Shown: positions 6,196 through 13,588 of the stretch, one piece after another
How the letters are laid out: every line of letters starts with the position of its first letter
Numbering within the stretch: position 1 is the first letter of the stretch
Origin: Actinomycetes bacterium
GTDB taxonomy: Bacteria > Actinomycetota > Acidimicrobiia > Acidimicrobiales > RAAP-2
DNA: 19,829 nucleotides
Assembly (NCBI GenBank): GCA_021787255.1
Contig: JAJYMD010000034.1
Span: 1-19,829, forward strand
Direction: 5' to 3'
Notes under the pieces: generated by a model
What the model saw: the letters and a program-made list of their open reading frames with translations, nothing else
Databases searched by the model: none
Told to the model about the DNA's origin: nothing
Position numbers and translations under genes: made by a program

Positions 6196-6792
6196 CTACA
6201 GGCCGACAGGCAGCGTGCGCGGAGCGTCGCCCGCCCCTGCCAGGATCAGCTGGCGACGCCCATTCTCGTCGTGAGCCATCTGCACCACCTCGCAGGTGAA
6301 GTCGGGAGCAGCCGCCATCCAGCTCCTCATCGCGCCCAGCAGCTCGACGTCGTCGTCCTCGCCGATCCCTCTTCGGCCCTCTGTGAGATCGCTGAACGTC
6401 ACCAGGGTGCACGGCAGCATGGAGACGTCGATCGCGTCGTCGGCCGACGCCCAGTGGCCGTCGACGCCTGCGCCGGCGTCGTCGCCTCTGACCGCCAGGA
6501 CGAGCCGGGGCCGTCCAGCGACGTCGAACCCGAGCTGGGTCGCGGCGCACGAAAAGACGCTGCCGCGAGCCCGCATCCATGAGATCGCCGAGTCGAGGAG
6601 CAGCTCCTCGCTCTGGGGACGTCCCGGGCAACCCTGCGTCGCGGCCGTGTCGGTGAGCACGACGAGCAGGCCGCTCGCCACCGCACAGCCGACCGGCGGG
6701 CTCGCCCCCCTTCCGGTCGCCCGGCCGCCTGTTCCCTGTCCACTCGCCAGATCGACGCGCGCGCCGACCCACTCCGCAGCGACGGCTCCCAT
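6196..6792 (-). CDS. Hypothetical 198-residue protein with an internal duplication
   Basis: I recognise no family. The protein consists of a short Gly/Ala/Arg-rich N-terminus and two similar units of about 66 residues (roughly 38-104 and 123-189). They align as ELLLDSAISWMRARGSVFSC with ELLGAMRSWMAAAPDFTC, then GRPRLVLAVRGDD with GRRQLILAGAGDA. Each unit looks like strand-helix-strand-strand. There is no signal peptide or membrane segment. The ATG at 6792 is preceded by AAGGGG. It is convergent with groES, and only 13 bases separate the two stop codons. A short inverted repeat, gcgc-gag-gcgc, lies at the junction (6186-6196). Confidence 0.7.
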   Translation of the reverse strand: MGAVAAEWVGARVDLASGQGTGGRATGRGASPPVGCAVASGLLVVLTDTAATQGCPGRPQSEELLLDSAISWMRARGSVFSCAATQLGFDVAGRPRLVLAVRGDDAGAGVDGHWASADDAIDVSMLPCTLVTFSDLTEGRRGIGEDDDVELLGAMRSWMAAAPDFTCEVVQMAHDENGRRQLILAGAGDAPRTLPVGL

Positions 6793-7024
6793 CCCCTGCC
6801 CCTTCGCTCGCTAGGCTTCCCTGTGAAGGAAGTCTACCGAGGCTACCAAGCGCTCTCCAGGGTGAAAAACTCGACACCGCGGGCAGCGCGCAGCGGGCAA
6901 CGAGGCGGGCAGCGGACAGCGCGACTCCCACCGGCCCCGGGATCGCCTCGAGCGCTACCATGCTCGAGTCTCGGATCGACACCTTCCCGGTGACCGTTCC
7001 GGCCGTTGGCTTCTGGAGGACGGA

Positions 7025-7756
7025 GTGAGCGCACGGGTCGGCAACCTCACCGCTGACGTGGAACGCGACATCCGCAGGATCAAAGACCCCGAGCTGCGCG
7101 CACTGCGGGCGGTCGAAGCGCACCGAGAAGCCCGAGAGCTCGCCACTCGCTTGTCCAGCCTTCGCCGGGAGACCTTCTTGGCCCTGCACGAGGAGGGCAG
7201 GACCTGGCAAGAGGTCGCCGACGCGGTGGGGATGAGCCTCAAGGCCACCATCAAGGCGGTGCACGGGCCCGGCGAACCCGATCAATGGTGGAAGCGTCTC
7301 CCCGCCGACGTCGCGGATTCGGTCAAGCGCGGGCCGGGCGGGAAGGACCCGACACGCCTCATCCCGCGCCAGGCGCTGATGGACGCCTCCGTGGAGATCC
7401 TCTCCGAAGCGCAGCAGGCGAGCCGCACCATGGGTCGCGGCGCAGCCCGGGTCGGCTTCGGCGAGCTCGCTCAGCGCGCGGCCGAGCGCGTCGGCAAGCC
7501 GGTGTCGATGCCGAGCCTGCGCAACGCCCTCTACACCTTGATCGAAGACGGCAGGGTCGCCCGGGTCGGGCACGGCCGCTACGTCCTGGTCCAAGACCCG
7601 GGCGTTCCAACGGCGAACGCCGCGGGCAAGGCGGCCGAGGAGCCAACAGCGGGCACGGACGCGGCGAAGGCGACCACGCCGTCCAGCCGCGGCGCCGGGG
7701 CAGGGAAGCCGGGCGGCCCGCCCAGGGGGACTGCCTCGCGTCCGTCCACGCGCTGA
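7025..7756 (+). CDS. Putative DNA-binding protein with HTH and winged-helix regions
   Basis: This 243-residue protein starts at the GTG at 7025 with GGAGGA four bases upstream. Residues about 1-50 are helical and charged. Residues about 50-80 (ALHEEGRTWQEVADAVGMSL, then KATIKAVHG) form a sigma-70-region-4-like HTH. A second region, FGELAQRAAERVGKPVSMPS, then LRNALYTLIEDGRVARVGHG, with RYVL at its end, has the helix-helix-wing pattern of a winged helix. The last 45 residues are low-complexity Ala/Gly/Pro/Thr. The product is probably a cytoplasmic regulator; target and signal are unknown. Its neighbours on both sides are on the other strand, so it is a single-gene unit. A pair of ctcgag hexamers lies upstream near 6945-6970. 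Confidence 0.7.
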   Translation: MSARVGNLTADVERDIRRIKDPELRALRAVEAHREARELATRLSSLRRETFLALHEEGRTWQEVADAVGMSLKATIKAVHGPGEPDQWWKRLPADVADSVKRGPGGKDPTRLIPRQALMDASVEILSEAQQASRTMGRGAARVGFGELAQRAAERVGKPVSMPSLRNALYTLIEDGRVARVGHGRYVLVQDPGVPTANAAGKAAEEPTAGTDAAKATTPSSRGAGAGKPGGPPRGTASRPSTR

Positions 7757-7780
7757 GCACTCGCCGAGCGCTTCCGTGGG

Positions 7781-8716
7781 CTATCCGGCGTCGCCGGGCA
7801 GCTCCCCGCCGATGACGCCCCGCGGCGCGCACCGGCCGGGGCTGCTCGAGCCGCAGCACGGTTCCAGCCCGCCCGGCGCCAGCCCCGACCACGCGGAGCG
7901 CACACGGCTCGTCGGCGCGTCCGGTTGCGGCGCGCCGAGGTCTCTTCCCTGCACCTTCGGTTGCCAGGGCAGCTGCGCGCCAGGGCGCCGCGCGCGCAGC
8001 TTCCACGCACAGGCGCTGATCACGGTCGCGACGGCGCTGAAGAGCCCGCAGGAGACCGCCAGGGACACCCATTGGCCCTCGCCCCCTGGCACCGACAGCG
8101 TCGCCGGGACGGCGAGGACGACGGCGCACACTCCTGCGCCGACGCCGACCGGCGCCCGGACGCTCCGCAGGACCCGGCGGGGTCGAAGACCCCTGCGCCA
8201 CCAGGCCGCCTGGTACGGGTACGCCGTCCGAGCGGGGTCGCCGCGCACGATCCGGTGGCCCAAGTCCCCGACCAGCGCGTCCGCGCCGGCCGCATCGAGA
8301 GGTCCGAAGCACCGGCTGGTCCGCTCGTCGAGCTCCTCCACGCCGAGCCGGCCGTCCGCGTGCGCCCTGCAAAGCAGCTCGATGACCTCCGCCCGGACCG
8401 TCTCGGGCACCAAGGCGTCGAGGTCCGCCACGAGCGCATCGAGCTCCCGGCGCGAGGTGGCCGCCTCGACCGCTCCGAGCCGCCGCTCGTACAGGTCCGA
8501 CGCGCCGAACCTTCCCTCACGCTGAGCGTGCCCGAGGAGCGTTGCCGCCTCGTGGCGCTCTCGATCCGTCGGACGCCTGTCGGCCGACGACGCCCGTGCA
8601 CCGTCGGCGACGAGCCGCAGCGGCGCTCGCCTGTGCCGCCTGGCGGTCGCCAACCGGAGGCTCGGCGAACGAGCGCCGGTGATCCCGCGCCCGAGCCGCC
8701 GTGGATGAGCGTGCAT
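7781..8716 (-). CDS. Membrane protein with two DUF1707 domains
   Basis: The first DUF1707-type unit is TDRERHEAATLLGHAQREGR, then FGASDLYERRLGAVEAATSR and ELDALVADL (about residues 49-98). A second, more diverged unit follows directly: VRAEVIELLCRAHADGRLGV, then EELDERTSRC up to LVGDLGHR. Two hydrophobic segments come next (about VGVGAGVCAVVLAVPATL and WVSLAVSCGLFSAVATVISA), then a Pro/Gly-rich tail ending in PGDAG. DUF1707 is a short actinobacterial helical domain, usually single and N-terminal to membrane segments; its role is not established. The exact start is uncertain: the ATG at 8716 follows GGAGG with no spacing, and the first 45 residues are Arg-rich and may be untranslated. It lies 57 bases after the methyltransferase gene on the same strand. 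Confidence 0.7.
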   Translation of the reverse strand: MHAHPRRLGRGITGARSPSLRLATARRHRRAPLRLVADGARASSADRRPTDRERHEAATLLGHAQREGRFGASDLYERRLGAVEAATSRRELDALVADLDALVPETVRAEVIELLCRAHADGRLGVEELDERTSRCFGPLDAAGADALVGDLGHRIVRGDPARTAYPYQAAWWRRGLRPRRVLRSVRAPVGVGAGVCAVVLAVPATLSVPGGEGQWVSLAVSCGLFSAVATVISACAWKLRARRPGAQLPWQPKVQGRDLGAPQPDAPTSRVRSAWSGLAPGGLEPCCGSSSPGRCAPRGVIGGELPGDAG

Positions 8717-8727
8717 CCTCCGCGCCC

Positions 8728-8764
8728 CTTTGGGTACATCCCTTTAGGTACATCCCTTTAGGTA
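8728..8764. repeat. 14-bp tandem repeat, about 2.6 copies
   Basis: Units ctttgggtacatcc (8728-8741), ctttaggtacatcc (8742-8755) and the partial ctttaggta (8756-8764) stand head to tail in the gap between the methyltransferase stop and the DUF1707 start. The stretch is much more AT-rich than its surroundings. On the minus strand it would be part of the leader or promoter of the DUF1707 gene, so it may be a set of regulator sites; no function is shown. Confidence 0.75.
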
Positions 8765-8773
8765 GGTCGCAGT

Positions 8774-9607
8774 CTATTCCCCTGATGGGTTGACCACAAG
8801 CGGTCGATCGAGGTCGCCGCGCGGCGCTCGACGGCGCGCGGGGTCCGGCTTCGTGCCGACCACGACAGCCGCTTCCGCGACGACGCGGATGCCCCGGACC
8901 TCGACGAACCCGGAGGCCCCCAGCATCTGCAGCCAGGCCTCCATCGGCAGCGGGCGCTCGCGCATGCGCAGGCTGAACCGCACGACGTTCTTCGCGATGC
9001 GCCACCAGCCGGCAGGCCCTCGTCCGAGCATCATTCGGACCTTCGAGCCGATGATCTGGCGGTCCTCTCTGGTCCCGCCTCTGCCGAACATCATGTCGCC
9101 GAGCACGAGGCGTCCGCCCGGACGCAGCCAGGTAAAGGCCGCAGCGAGCACCGCACGCTTCTCTTCGTCGTAGAGGTGGTGCATCGTGTAGTTGGACACC
9201 ACGAGGTCGACGCTCCCGGCGTCCATCGTCAGCTCTTGGACGGGGAGAGCCGTGGTCTCGATCTGCAAGCCGAGCTCGCTCGCCTTGGCGTCGAGCGCCT
9301 CGATCATCTTCGGGCTGATGTCGACCGCGGTCACCTTCGCACCCCCGCGGGCGATCGGGATGCTGAGCTGCCCGGTGCCGCAGCCGAGATCGACGACCTT
9401 CTTGCCCTCGGCGGGTCCGGCTTCCGCCACCAGCGCGTCGACGACCCGCTCGAGGCCGACCGCCGCGTGATGCTCCCAGGCCTGCACGCGGCGGTCCCAG
9501 AGGCGCCGCACCCGTCGCGCGCCGCGGGCGGCGACCGCGTCGGGAGCCGTTGGGGCGGCTTGGGCCCCTCCGTGTGGTCGGCTTCGTCGAGCGGTCAGTG
9601 GCGCCAT
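8774..9607 (-). CDS. SAM-dependent class I methyltransferase
   Basis: This predicted 277-residue protein has motif I KKVVDLGCGTGQLSIPIA (about residues 69-86), an acidic ribose-binding position in TAVDISPKMIEAL, and motif IV VDLVVSNYTMHHL. The post-motif helix and strand are FTWLRPGGRLVLGD. This is the Methyltransf_11/25 fold with a Rossmann core; the substrate cannot be read from it. The C-terminal third, including GWWRIAKNVVRFSLRMRERP, may bind the acceptor. The open frame extends to 9943, but that part is antisense to the hydrolase gene, so I start at the ATG at 9607; GGAGG lies 13 bases upstream, which is far, and a start a few codons in is possible. It is divergent from the hydrolase gene and followed by the DUF1707 gene. 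Confidence 0.85.
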   Translation of the reverse strand: MAPLTARRSRPHGGAQAAPTAPDAVAARGARRVRRLWDRRVQAWEHHAAVGLERVVDALVAEAGPAEGKKVVDLGCGTGQLSIPIARGGAKVTAVDISPKMIEALDAKASELGLQIETTALPVQELTMDAGSVDLVVSNYTMHHLYDEEKRAVLAAAFTWLRPGGRLVLGDMMFGRGGTREDRQIIGSKVRMMLGRGPAGWWRIAKNVVRFSLRMRERPLPMEAWLQMLGASGFVEVRGIRVVAEAAVVVGTKPDPARRRAPRGDLDRPLVVNPSGE

Positions 9608-9610
9608 CCC

Positions 9611-9644
9611 ACCTGATCGTCCTCCGTGATCATGACGACCAGGT
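9611..9644. promoter_or_regulatory. Inverted repeat between divergent genes, possible operator
   Basis: Half-sites acctgatcgtc (9611-9621) and gacgaccaggt (9634-9644) are complementary at 10 of 11 positions with a 12-base spacer. They fill most of the short gap between the leftward methyltransferase (start 9607) and the rightward hydrolase (start 9666). A regulator bound here could control both. The site is inferred from symmetry and position. Confidence 0.4.
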
Positions 9645-9665
9645 GACGCCCCGAAGGAGGCTCGG

Positions 9666-10748
9666 GTGGCGTCGACGACCCGACGACCGGACCATCGTGC
9701 TGTAGGTTCCAGCCGAATGCCCGCGTCTTTTCGTGTGCGCCGGCTCCTTACGATCGCACTCGCCGCGCTCGCAGTGCCGGCCGTCGTGGTGGCGGCCGTG
9801 GCGGCGACCGGCTCGACGGGGGCGTCCAAGACCACGCGGGCCGTGCCCGACCTCGCGGCGATCGGCACCTTTGCGGTTGCGACCACGACGCTCTCCGTCG
9901 AGGTCCCAGGCCTCGCACCCGGTGACAACCGGCTGCCAACCACCGTGTGGTACCCGCTCGTGAAGCCGGCGTCGGTGCGCGGTCGCGACAGCCTCGGGCC
10001 CAGTCCGCTGCTCGTCTTCTCCGAGGGCTTCGGCGTGCCCGTCTCGAGCTACTCGGCCCTGATCGAGGACTGGGCGTCCGCCGGCTTCGTCGTGGCCGGC
10101 CCGACGTACCCGCACACCTCGCCGTCCACGGCCACAACGCTCGACCGCGGCGACCTCGTCCACCATCCCGCAGACTTGCATGCGGTGATCGAAGCGGTGC
10201 TCGGCGAAAGCCGCACCCCAGGCTCGGTCCTCTACGGACGGGTCGAAGGCTCCGGCATCGGCCTCGTCGGCCAGTCGGACGGCGGTGACGTCAGCCTCGC
10301 GGTCGCGGACGACTCGTGCTGCCGGTACGCCGGTGTGAGCGCGGTCGCCATCCTCTCGGGAGCCGAGTACGCCGGCTTCGGCGGCCGCTACTTCGCACCG
10401 GGCACACCTCCGGGCCCGCCGCTGCTCGTCGTCCAAGGCCAGGAGGACACGATCAATCCGCCGGTCTGCAGCGTCGAGCTCTACGACGCAGCCGCCCCAC
10501 CCAAGTACTACCTGGACCTCCTCGACGGGACACATCTCGGCCCCTACACCGAACCCACTGCCGCGAGGAAGGTGGTCGCTGCGGTCACGACCGCCTTCTT
10601 CGAAGCCACGCTCGGGGCAGTGCGCGGCCCACCCGAGAAGAAGCTCGAGGAGAAGATGGCCGAGCGCGGCGACGTCCCCGGGGTCGCCCAGCTCACCACG
10701 TCGCAGAGCGCACCGCCCGCGTCGGGGACCTGCCCGACAGCGCCCTAG
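9666..10748 (+). CDS. Secreted alpha/beta hydrolase (esterase/lipase-like)
   Basis: This 360-residue protein has a basic N-region, a hydrophobic stretch LLTIALAALAVPAVVVAAVA and then the mature domain, so it is probably exported. The triad is visible: nucleophile in GQSDG (Ser204), acid in GQEDTINPP (Asp261) and DGTHLGPY (His290). The oxyanion region is likely LLVFSEGFGVP. The fold resembles the PET-hydrolase/chlorophyllase-like families; the substrate is unknown. I prefer the GTG at 9666 because AAGGAGG stands five bases before it; the ATG at 9717 gives a more typical signal-peptide length but lacks a good ribosome site. The C-terminus is charged and Pro/Thr-rich. The redox operon starts 59 bases downstream on the same strand, so co-transcription is possible. 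Confidence 0.82.
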   Translation: MASTTRRPDHRAVGSSRMPASFRVRRLLTIALAALAVPAVVVAAVAATGSTGASKTTRAVPDLAAIGTFAVATTTLSVEVPGLAPGDNRLPTTVWYPLVKPASVRGRDSLGPSPLLVFSEGFGVPVSSYSALIEDWASAGFVVAGPTYPHTSPSTATTLDRGDLVHHPADLHAVIEAVLGESRTPGSVLYGRVEGSGIGLVGQSDGGDVSLAVADDSCCRYAGVSAVAILSGAEYAGFGGRYFAPGTPPGPPLLVVQGQEDTINPPVCSVELYDAAAPPKYYLDLLDGTHLGPYTEPTAARKVVAAVTTAFFEATLGAVRGPPEKKLEEKMAERGDVPGVAQLTTSQSAPPASGTCPTAP

Positions 10749-10753
10749 GCCCT

Positions 10754-10774
10754 CCCGGGCCCGCCGAGCCCGGG
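10754..10774 (+). terminator. GC-rich hairpin after the hydrolase gene
   Basis: A perfect 7-bp stem, cccgggc (10754-10760) and gcccggg (10768-10774), encloses a 7-base loop just after the hydrolase stop (10746-10748). No T tract follows, so it may be a weak terminator, a processing site or an attenuator between the hydrolase and the flavocytochrome genes. Confidence 0.35.
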
Positions 10775-10807
10775 GAATCCTTCACTTGGTCGTCACGAGC
10801 CTTGGCA

Positions 10808-12214
10808 ATGCTGGCGGCGATGAGCATGACCATGCCGCATCGGCCGGCGACGCGCTTCTCGGTCGGACAAGGGCGCAACGTCTCGCGCCGTCCTGCTGCG
10901 AAGCCACGGCCCATCCTCGGTCAGGCAGCGCTCGCGGCAGCCGTCGCGGGTCTCGTCGCAGTCGTCGTCCTCGGGGTCGTTCGCGAGTCGGGAGCCGACC
11001 TGCACGCCCGAGGCGGGGTTGCGATGTTCGCAGGAGGCATGGCGGGGCTCGCCGGCATGTACCTCGCTCTCATCCAGCTGCTGCTGATCGGCCGGATACC
11101 CCAGCTCGAGCGGCTCCTCGGACAAGACGGGCTCCTGCGCGTGCACCGGCTCCTCGGACCCTGGCCGATCGGGCTGCTCGTCTTGCACGCCGTCGTGATC
11201 ACGATCGGGTTCGCCCAAGCCGCCCACAGCGGGTTCCTCCATCAGCTCGCGGTCTTCCTCGGATCCTATCCGGACATGCTCGCGGCGACGGTCGGGCTCG
11301 CGCTCATGGTCGTGGCCGGCGTCGCGTCCTTCGGCGCGCTCAGAAAGCGGATGCGGCGCGAGACGTGGTGGGTGATCCACCTCTACATGTACCTCGCGCT
11401 CGCGCTGTCGTTCGCGCACGTCCTCGCGCTCGGTCCCACGTTCGTCGGGCACCCCCTCACCCAGGCCATCTGGGCCTTCGTCTGGGCGTCGACGGCCGGG
11501 GTGGTGCTCGTATTCCGCGTCGTGGTACCGCTGTCTCGGTCGATCCGCCATCGTCTTCGCGTCGCAGAGGTCCACCAAGAAGCCCCGGGCGTCGTCTCGG
11601 TGATCTGCACCGGGCGGCACCTCGAGCGGCTGCGCATCTCTGGGGGCCAGTTCATCGCCTGGCGCTTCCTCCGGCGCGGGCTTTGGTGGCAGGCGCACCC
11701 CTACACGGTCTCTGCCCTACCCCGCCCGCCGTACCTGCGGCTCACCGTGCGCCAGCTCGGCGACCATTCCTCGGCTGTCGCACGGCTCCGTCCCGGCACG
11801 CGGGTCGCGATCGAGGGTCCCTACGGCGCAGTCACCTCCGACAGCCGCCTGCACGAGAAGGTGGTCCTCGTCGCCGGCGGCATCGGCATCACCTCCATCC
11901 GCTCGTTGCTCGAGGACCTCCCGAAGAGCGCCCGGCCGATCGTCATCGTTCGCGCCACGAGCAAGGACCAGCTCGTGCTTCGTGACGAGACGGCGAAGCT
12001 CGTCGAGAAGCTGGGCGGGACGCTCCACGAGCTCGTCGGCCCACGCTCGACGACCGGAGGGACGCGCCGGTTCTTGAAGCGGCTCGTCCCGGACCTCGGC
12101 GAGCGTGACCTCTACGTGTGCGGCCCACCGGGCTTCGTCCGTGACGTGGTCCACGCCGCGCGCGCACTGGGCATGCACCGCCGTTGTGTGCACTACGAGG
12201 AGTACCAATGGTGA
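10808..12214 (+). CDS. Ferric-reductase-like transmembrane flavocytochrome
   Basis: This 468-residue protein has about six membrane helices and a cytoplasmic FAD/NAD(P)H reductase. The heme-ligand pattern of the ferric-reductase domain is present: His113/His127 (HRLLGPWPIGLLVLH) and His191/His204 (in IHLYMYLALALSFAH). The reductase half has the FAD motif HPYTVS, the pyrophosphate turn GPYG, the nucleotide motif VAGGIGITSIRSLL and the closing YVCGPPGFVRDV. There is no ferredoxin domain at the C-terminus. It should pass electrons from cytosolic NAD(P)H across the membrane through two hemes. The downstream FMN-binding protein and ApbE suggest a flavinylated partner as acceptor. Start choice is uncertain: ATGs at 10808, 10820 and 10826 are in frame and none has a strong ribosome site. 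The stop overlaps the micro-ORF start. Confidence 0.85.
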   Translation: MLAAMSMTMPHRPATRFSVGQGRNVSRRPAAKPRPILGQAALAAAVAGLVAVVVLGVVRESGADLHARGGVAMFAGGMAGLAGMYLALIQLLLIGRIPQLERLLGQDGLLRVHRLLGPWPIGLLVLHAVVITIGFAQAAHSGFLHQLAVFLGSYPDMLAATVGLALMVVAGVASFGALRKRMRRETWWVIHLYMYLALALSFAHVLALGPTFVGHPLTQAIWAFVWASTAGVVLVFRVVVPLSRSIRHRLRVAEVHQEAPGVVSVICTGRHLERLRISGGQFIAWRFLRRGLWWQAHPYTVSALPRPPYLRLTVRQLGDHSSAVARLRPGTRVAIEGPYGAVTSDSRLHEKVVLVAGGIGITSIRSLLEDLPKSARPIVIVRATSKDQLVLRDETAKLVEKLGGTLHELVGPRSTTGGTRRFLKRLVPDLGERDLYVCGPPGFVRDVVHAARALGMHRRCVHYEEYQW

Positions 12215-12345
12215 GCGTCGCCGACATCACACTGCGACCCGACATCACACTGCGACCCGACATCACACTGCGACCCGACATCACACTGCGACCCGACATC
12301 ACACTGCGACCCGACATTGCACGCCGGCGAGGTGCAGGGCGATGA
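12208..12345 (+). CDS. 45-residue micro-ORF with five DITLRP hexapeptide repeats
   Basis: The reading frame is MVSVA, five exact DITLRP units, then DIARRRGAGR and TGA. Its ATG (12208) lies within the last codons of the flavocytochrome gene; the second codon, a GTG at 12211, overlaps that gene's TGA as GTGA. GAGGAG stands five bases before the ATG. Its own TGA (12343-12345) overlaps the FMN-binding gene's start as ATGA. Start, ribosome site and both overlaps fit a translated coupling ORF. The peptide has no signal or membrane segment. It could be a spacer that keeps ribosomes moving through a repeat, or a small functional peptide. The repeat is a multiple of three, so changes in copy number would not break the frame. 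Translation is not proven. Confidence 0.55.
   Translation: MVSVADITLRPDITLRPDITLRPDITLRPDITLRPDIARRRGAGR
12223..12317. repeat. 18-bp tandem repeat, five perfect copies
   Basis: The unit gacatcacactgcgaccc is repeated exactly five times (12223-12240, 12241-12258, 12259-12276, 12277-12294, 12295-12312), followed by a partial unit gacat (12313-12317). Perfect identity suggests recent expansion by slippage or unequal crossing-over, so copy number may vary between strains. It lies wholly inside the micro-ORF. There are no unique spacers between units, so it is not a CRISPR array. Confidence 0.95.
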
Positions 12346-12812
12346 AGCGCTACCCGGCCGTCCTCGCGGCCACTGCCGCCGGCCTCGCGGGCGTGCTCAG
12401 CTTCCACACGCAGCGCGCCAGTGTCTTGCTGCCCCGCGCCTCGACCTCCGGCGTCTCCCCCACCTCTCCGCCACCCTCTTCGCGCAAGCACGCGACACCC
12501 ACGTCCCCTCCAGCGAGGTCCTCGCCGCAAGCCACGACCTCGAGCGCCACGGGCGCCCTCGAGCAGTACGGCTACGGACAGCTTTCGGTCCGGGTCACCA
12601 TGTCTGGCGGGAAGATCACGAAGGTGGCCGTCGCCAAGCTGCAGACCGCCGACACATACTCCCAACAGCTGGCCGATTACGTCGTCCCGGTCCTCGAACG
12701 GGAGGTGCTCGCGGCGCAGAGCGCCCGCATCCACGGCCTGACGGGCGCCACCTACACGAGCGCGGCGTACGCGTACTCGGTGCAGTCTGCGCTCGACAAG
12801 CTTCGCAGGTGA
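12342..12812 (+). CDS. FMN-binding domain protein, extracytoplasmic
   Basis: This 156-residue protein has an N-terminal hydrophobic segment (about residues 5-22, RYPAVLAATAAGLAGVLSF) without a lipobox, a Ser/Thr/Pro-rich linker (about 25-72) and an FMN-binding domain. The last ends in TGATYTSAAYAYSVQSAL, the flavinylation motif of this family, with Thr139 as the likely site of FMN attachment. It probably sits outside the membrane and receives electrons from the flavocytochrome. GAGGTG lies seven bases before the ATG; the start overlaps the micro-ORF stop, and its stop overlaps the apbE start as GTGA. Longer frames upstream are shadows of the repeat. Confidence 0.88.
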   Translation: MKRYPAVLAATAAGLAGVLSFHTQRASVLLPRASTSGVSPTSPPPSSRKHATPTSPPARSSPQATTSSATGALEQYGYGQLSVRVTMSGGKITKVAVAKLQTADTYSQQLADYVVPVLEREVLAAQSARIHGLTGATYTSAAYAYSVQSALDKLRR

Positions 12813-13588
12813 CGCTCCGTTCCAGGCCCGCGCACTCGCTCGTCCACGTCGAGCAGGTGATGGGCACCGCCGTGTCGTTCCACCTGCGCGTGGTGCCGCC
12901 CCGAGCACACGTCGACCTCGACAGCGCGCTCGCCCGGGCCTGCGCGCGGCTCCACGAGGCCGACCGTGTCTTCAGCACCTGGAACACCGGAAGCCCGCTC
13001 AGCCGCTTGCGGCAGGGCCGGTTGGCGTTGGGCGAAGCGCCCGAGGAGATCCGCCAGGTGCTCGACCTCTGCGCGTACGTGCGCGACCTGTCCGGCGGGT
13101 GGTTCGACCCCTGGGCGATGCCTGGCGGCGTCGACCCGACCGGCCTCGTGAAGGGATGGGCGGCCGAGCGCGCGCTCGAGGCGCTGGCGCTGGGGCCGGT
13201 GCTCGCCGCCAGCGTGAACGCAGGAGGCGACGTCGCAGTGCTCGGGCGCCCGGGGGAGGGCGAGACCTGGCGCATCGGGGTCCGCCACCCTTGGCGGCGA
13301 GATGCCCTCGCGTGCATCCTTGCGGTCGAGGACGCGGTGGCGACCTCTGCAACCTACGAGCGTGGAGCGCACCTCGTGGATCCGCACACCGGCGAGCGCC
13401 ACGCGAGCGCTGCGTCGGCGACCGTGGTCGGCCACAGCCTGGCCATCGCGGACGGCCTCGCCACGGCGCTCGCCGTCGGGGGCGACGCGGTGCTCGAGCG
13501 GATCGCGGCGGTCGCCGGCTACGAGGGATACCTCGTCCGCCATGACGGCACGGAGGCGTGGACCGATGGCATGCCCTTCGCCGAGTGA
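12809..13588 (+). CDS. apbE: FAD:protein FMN transferase
   Basis: This 259-residue enzyme transfers FMN from FAD to a Thr/Ser of target proteins in a Mg2+-dependent reaction. Family motifs appear in order: VEQVMGTAVSF (about 15), FSTWNTGSPLSRLR, GVDPTGLVKGWAAERA (replacing the usual D-x-G-G-I-A-K-G), ASVNAGGDVAVLG, TSATYERGAHLVDPHTG and ADGLATALAV. It starts at a GTG overlapping the stop of the FMN-binding gene. No signal peptide is obvious at that start, whereas many ApbE proteins are exported, so its location is open. Position beside an FMN-binding protein with an intact attachment motif identifies the likely substrate. It is the last gene of the operon and convergent with the next. Confidence 0.9.
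   Translation: MTLRSRPAHSLVHVEQVMGTAVSFHLRVVPPRAHVDLDSALARACARLHEADRVFSTWNTGSPLSRLRQGRLALGEAPEEIRQVLDLCAYVRDLSGGWFDPWAMPGGVDPTGLVKGWAAERALEALALGPVLAASVNAGGDVAVLGRPGEGETWRIGVRHPWRRDALACILAVEDAVATSATYERGAHLVDPHTGERHASAASATVVGHSLAIADGLATALAVGGDAVLERIAAVAGYEGYLVRHDGTEAWTDGMPFAE

Noticed and set aside
6089..7594. Long - strand open frame (501 codons)
   Set aside because: It crosses groES, the duplicated-unit gene and the HTH gene, all of which have good starts and protein-like sequence. It has none itself.
12223..12317. CRISPR-like array
   Set aside because: The 18-bp units are directly contiguous with no unique spacers; it is a simple tandem repeat.
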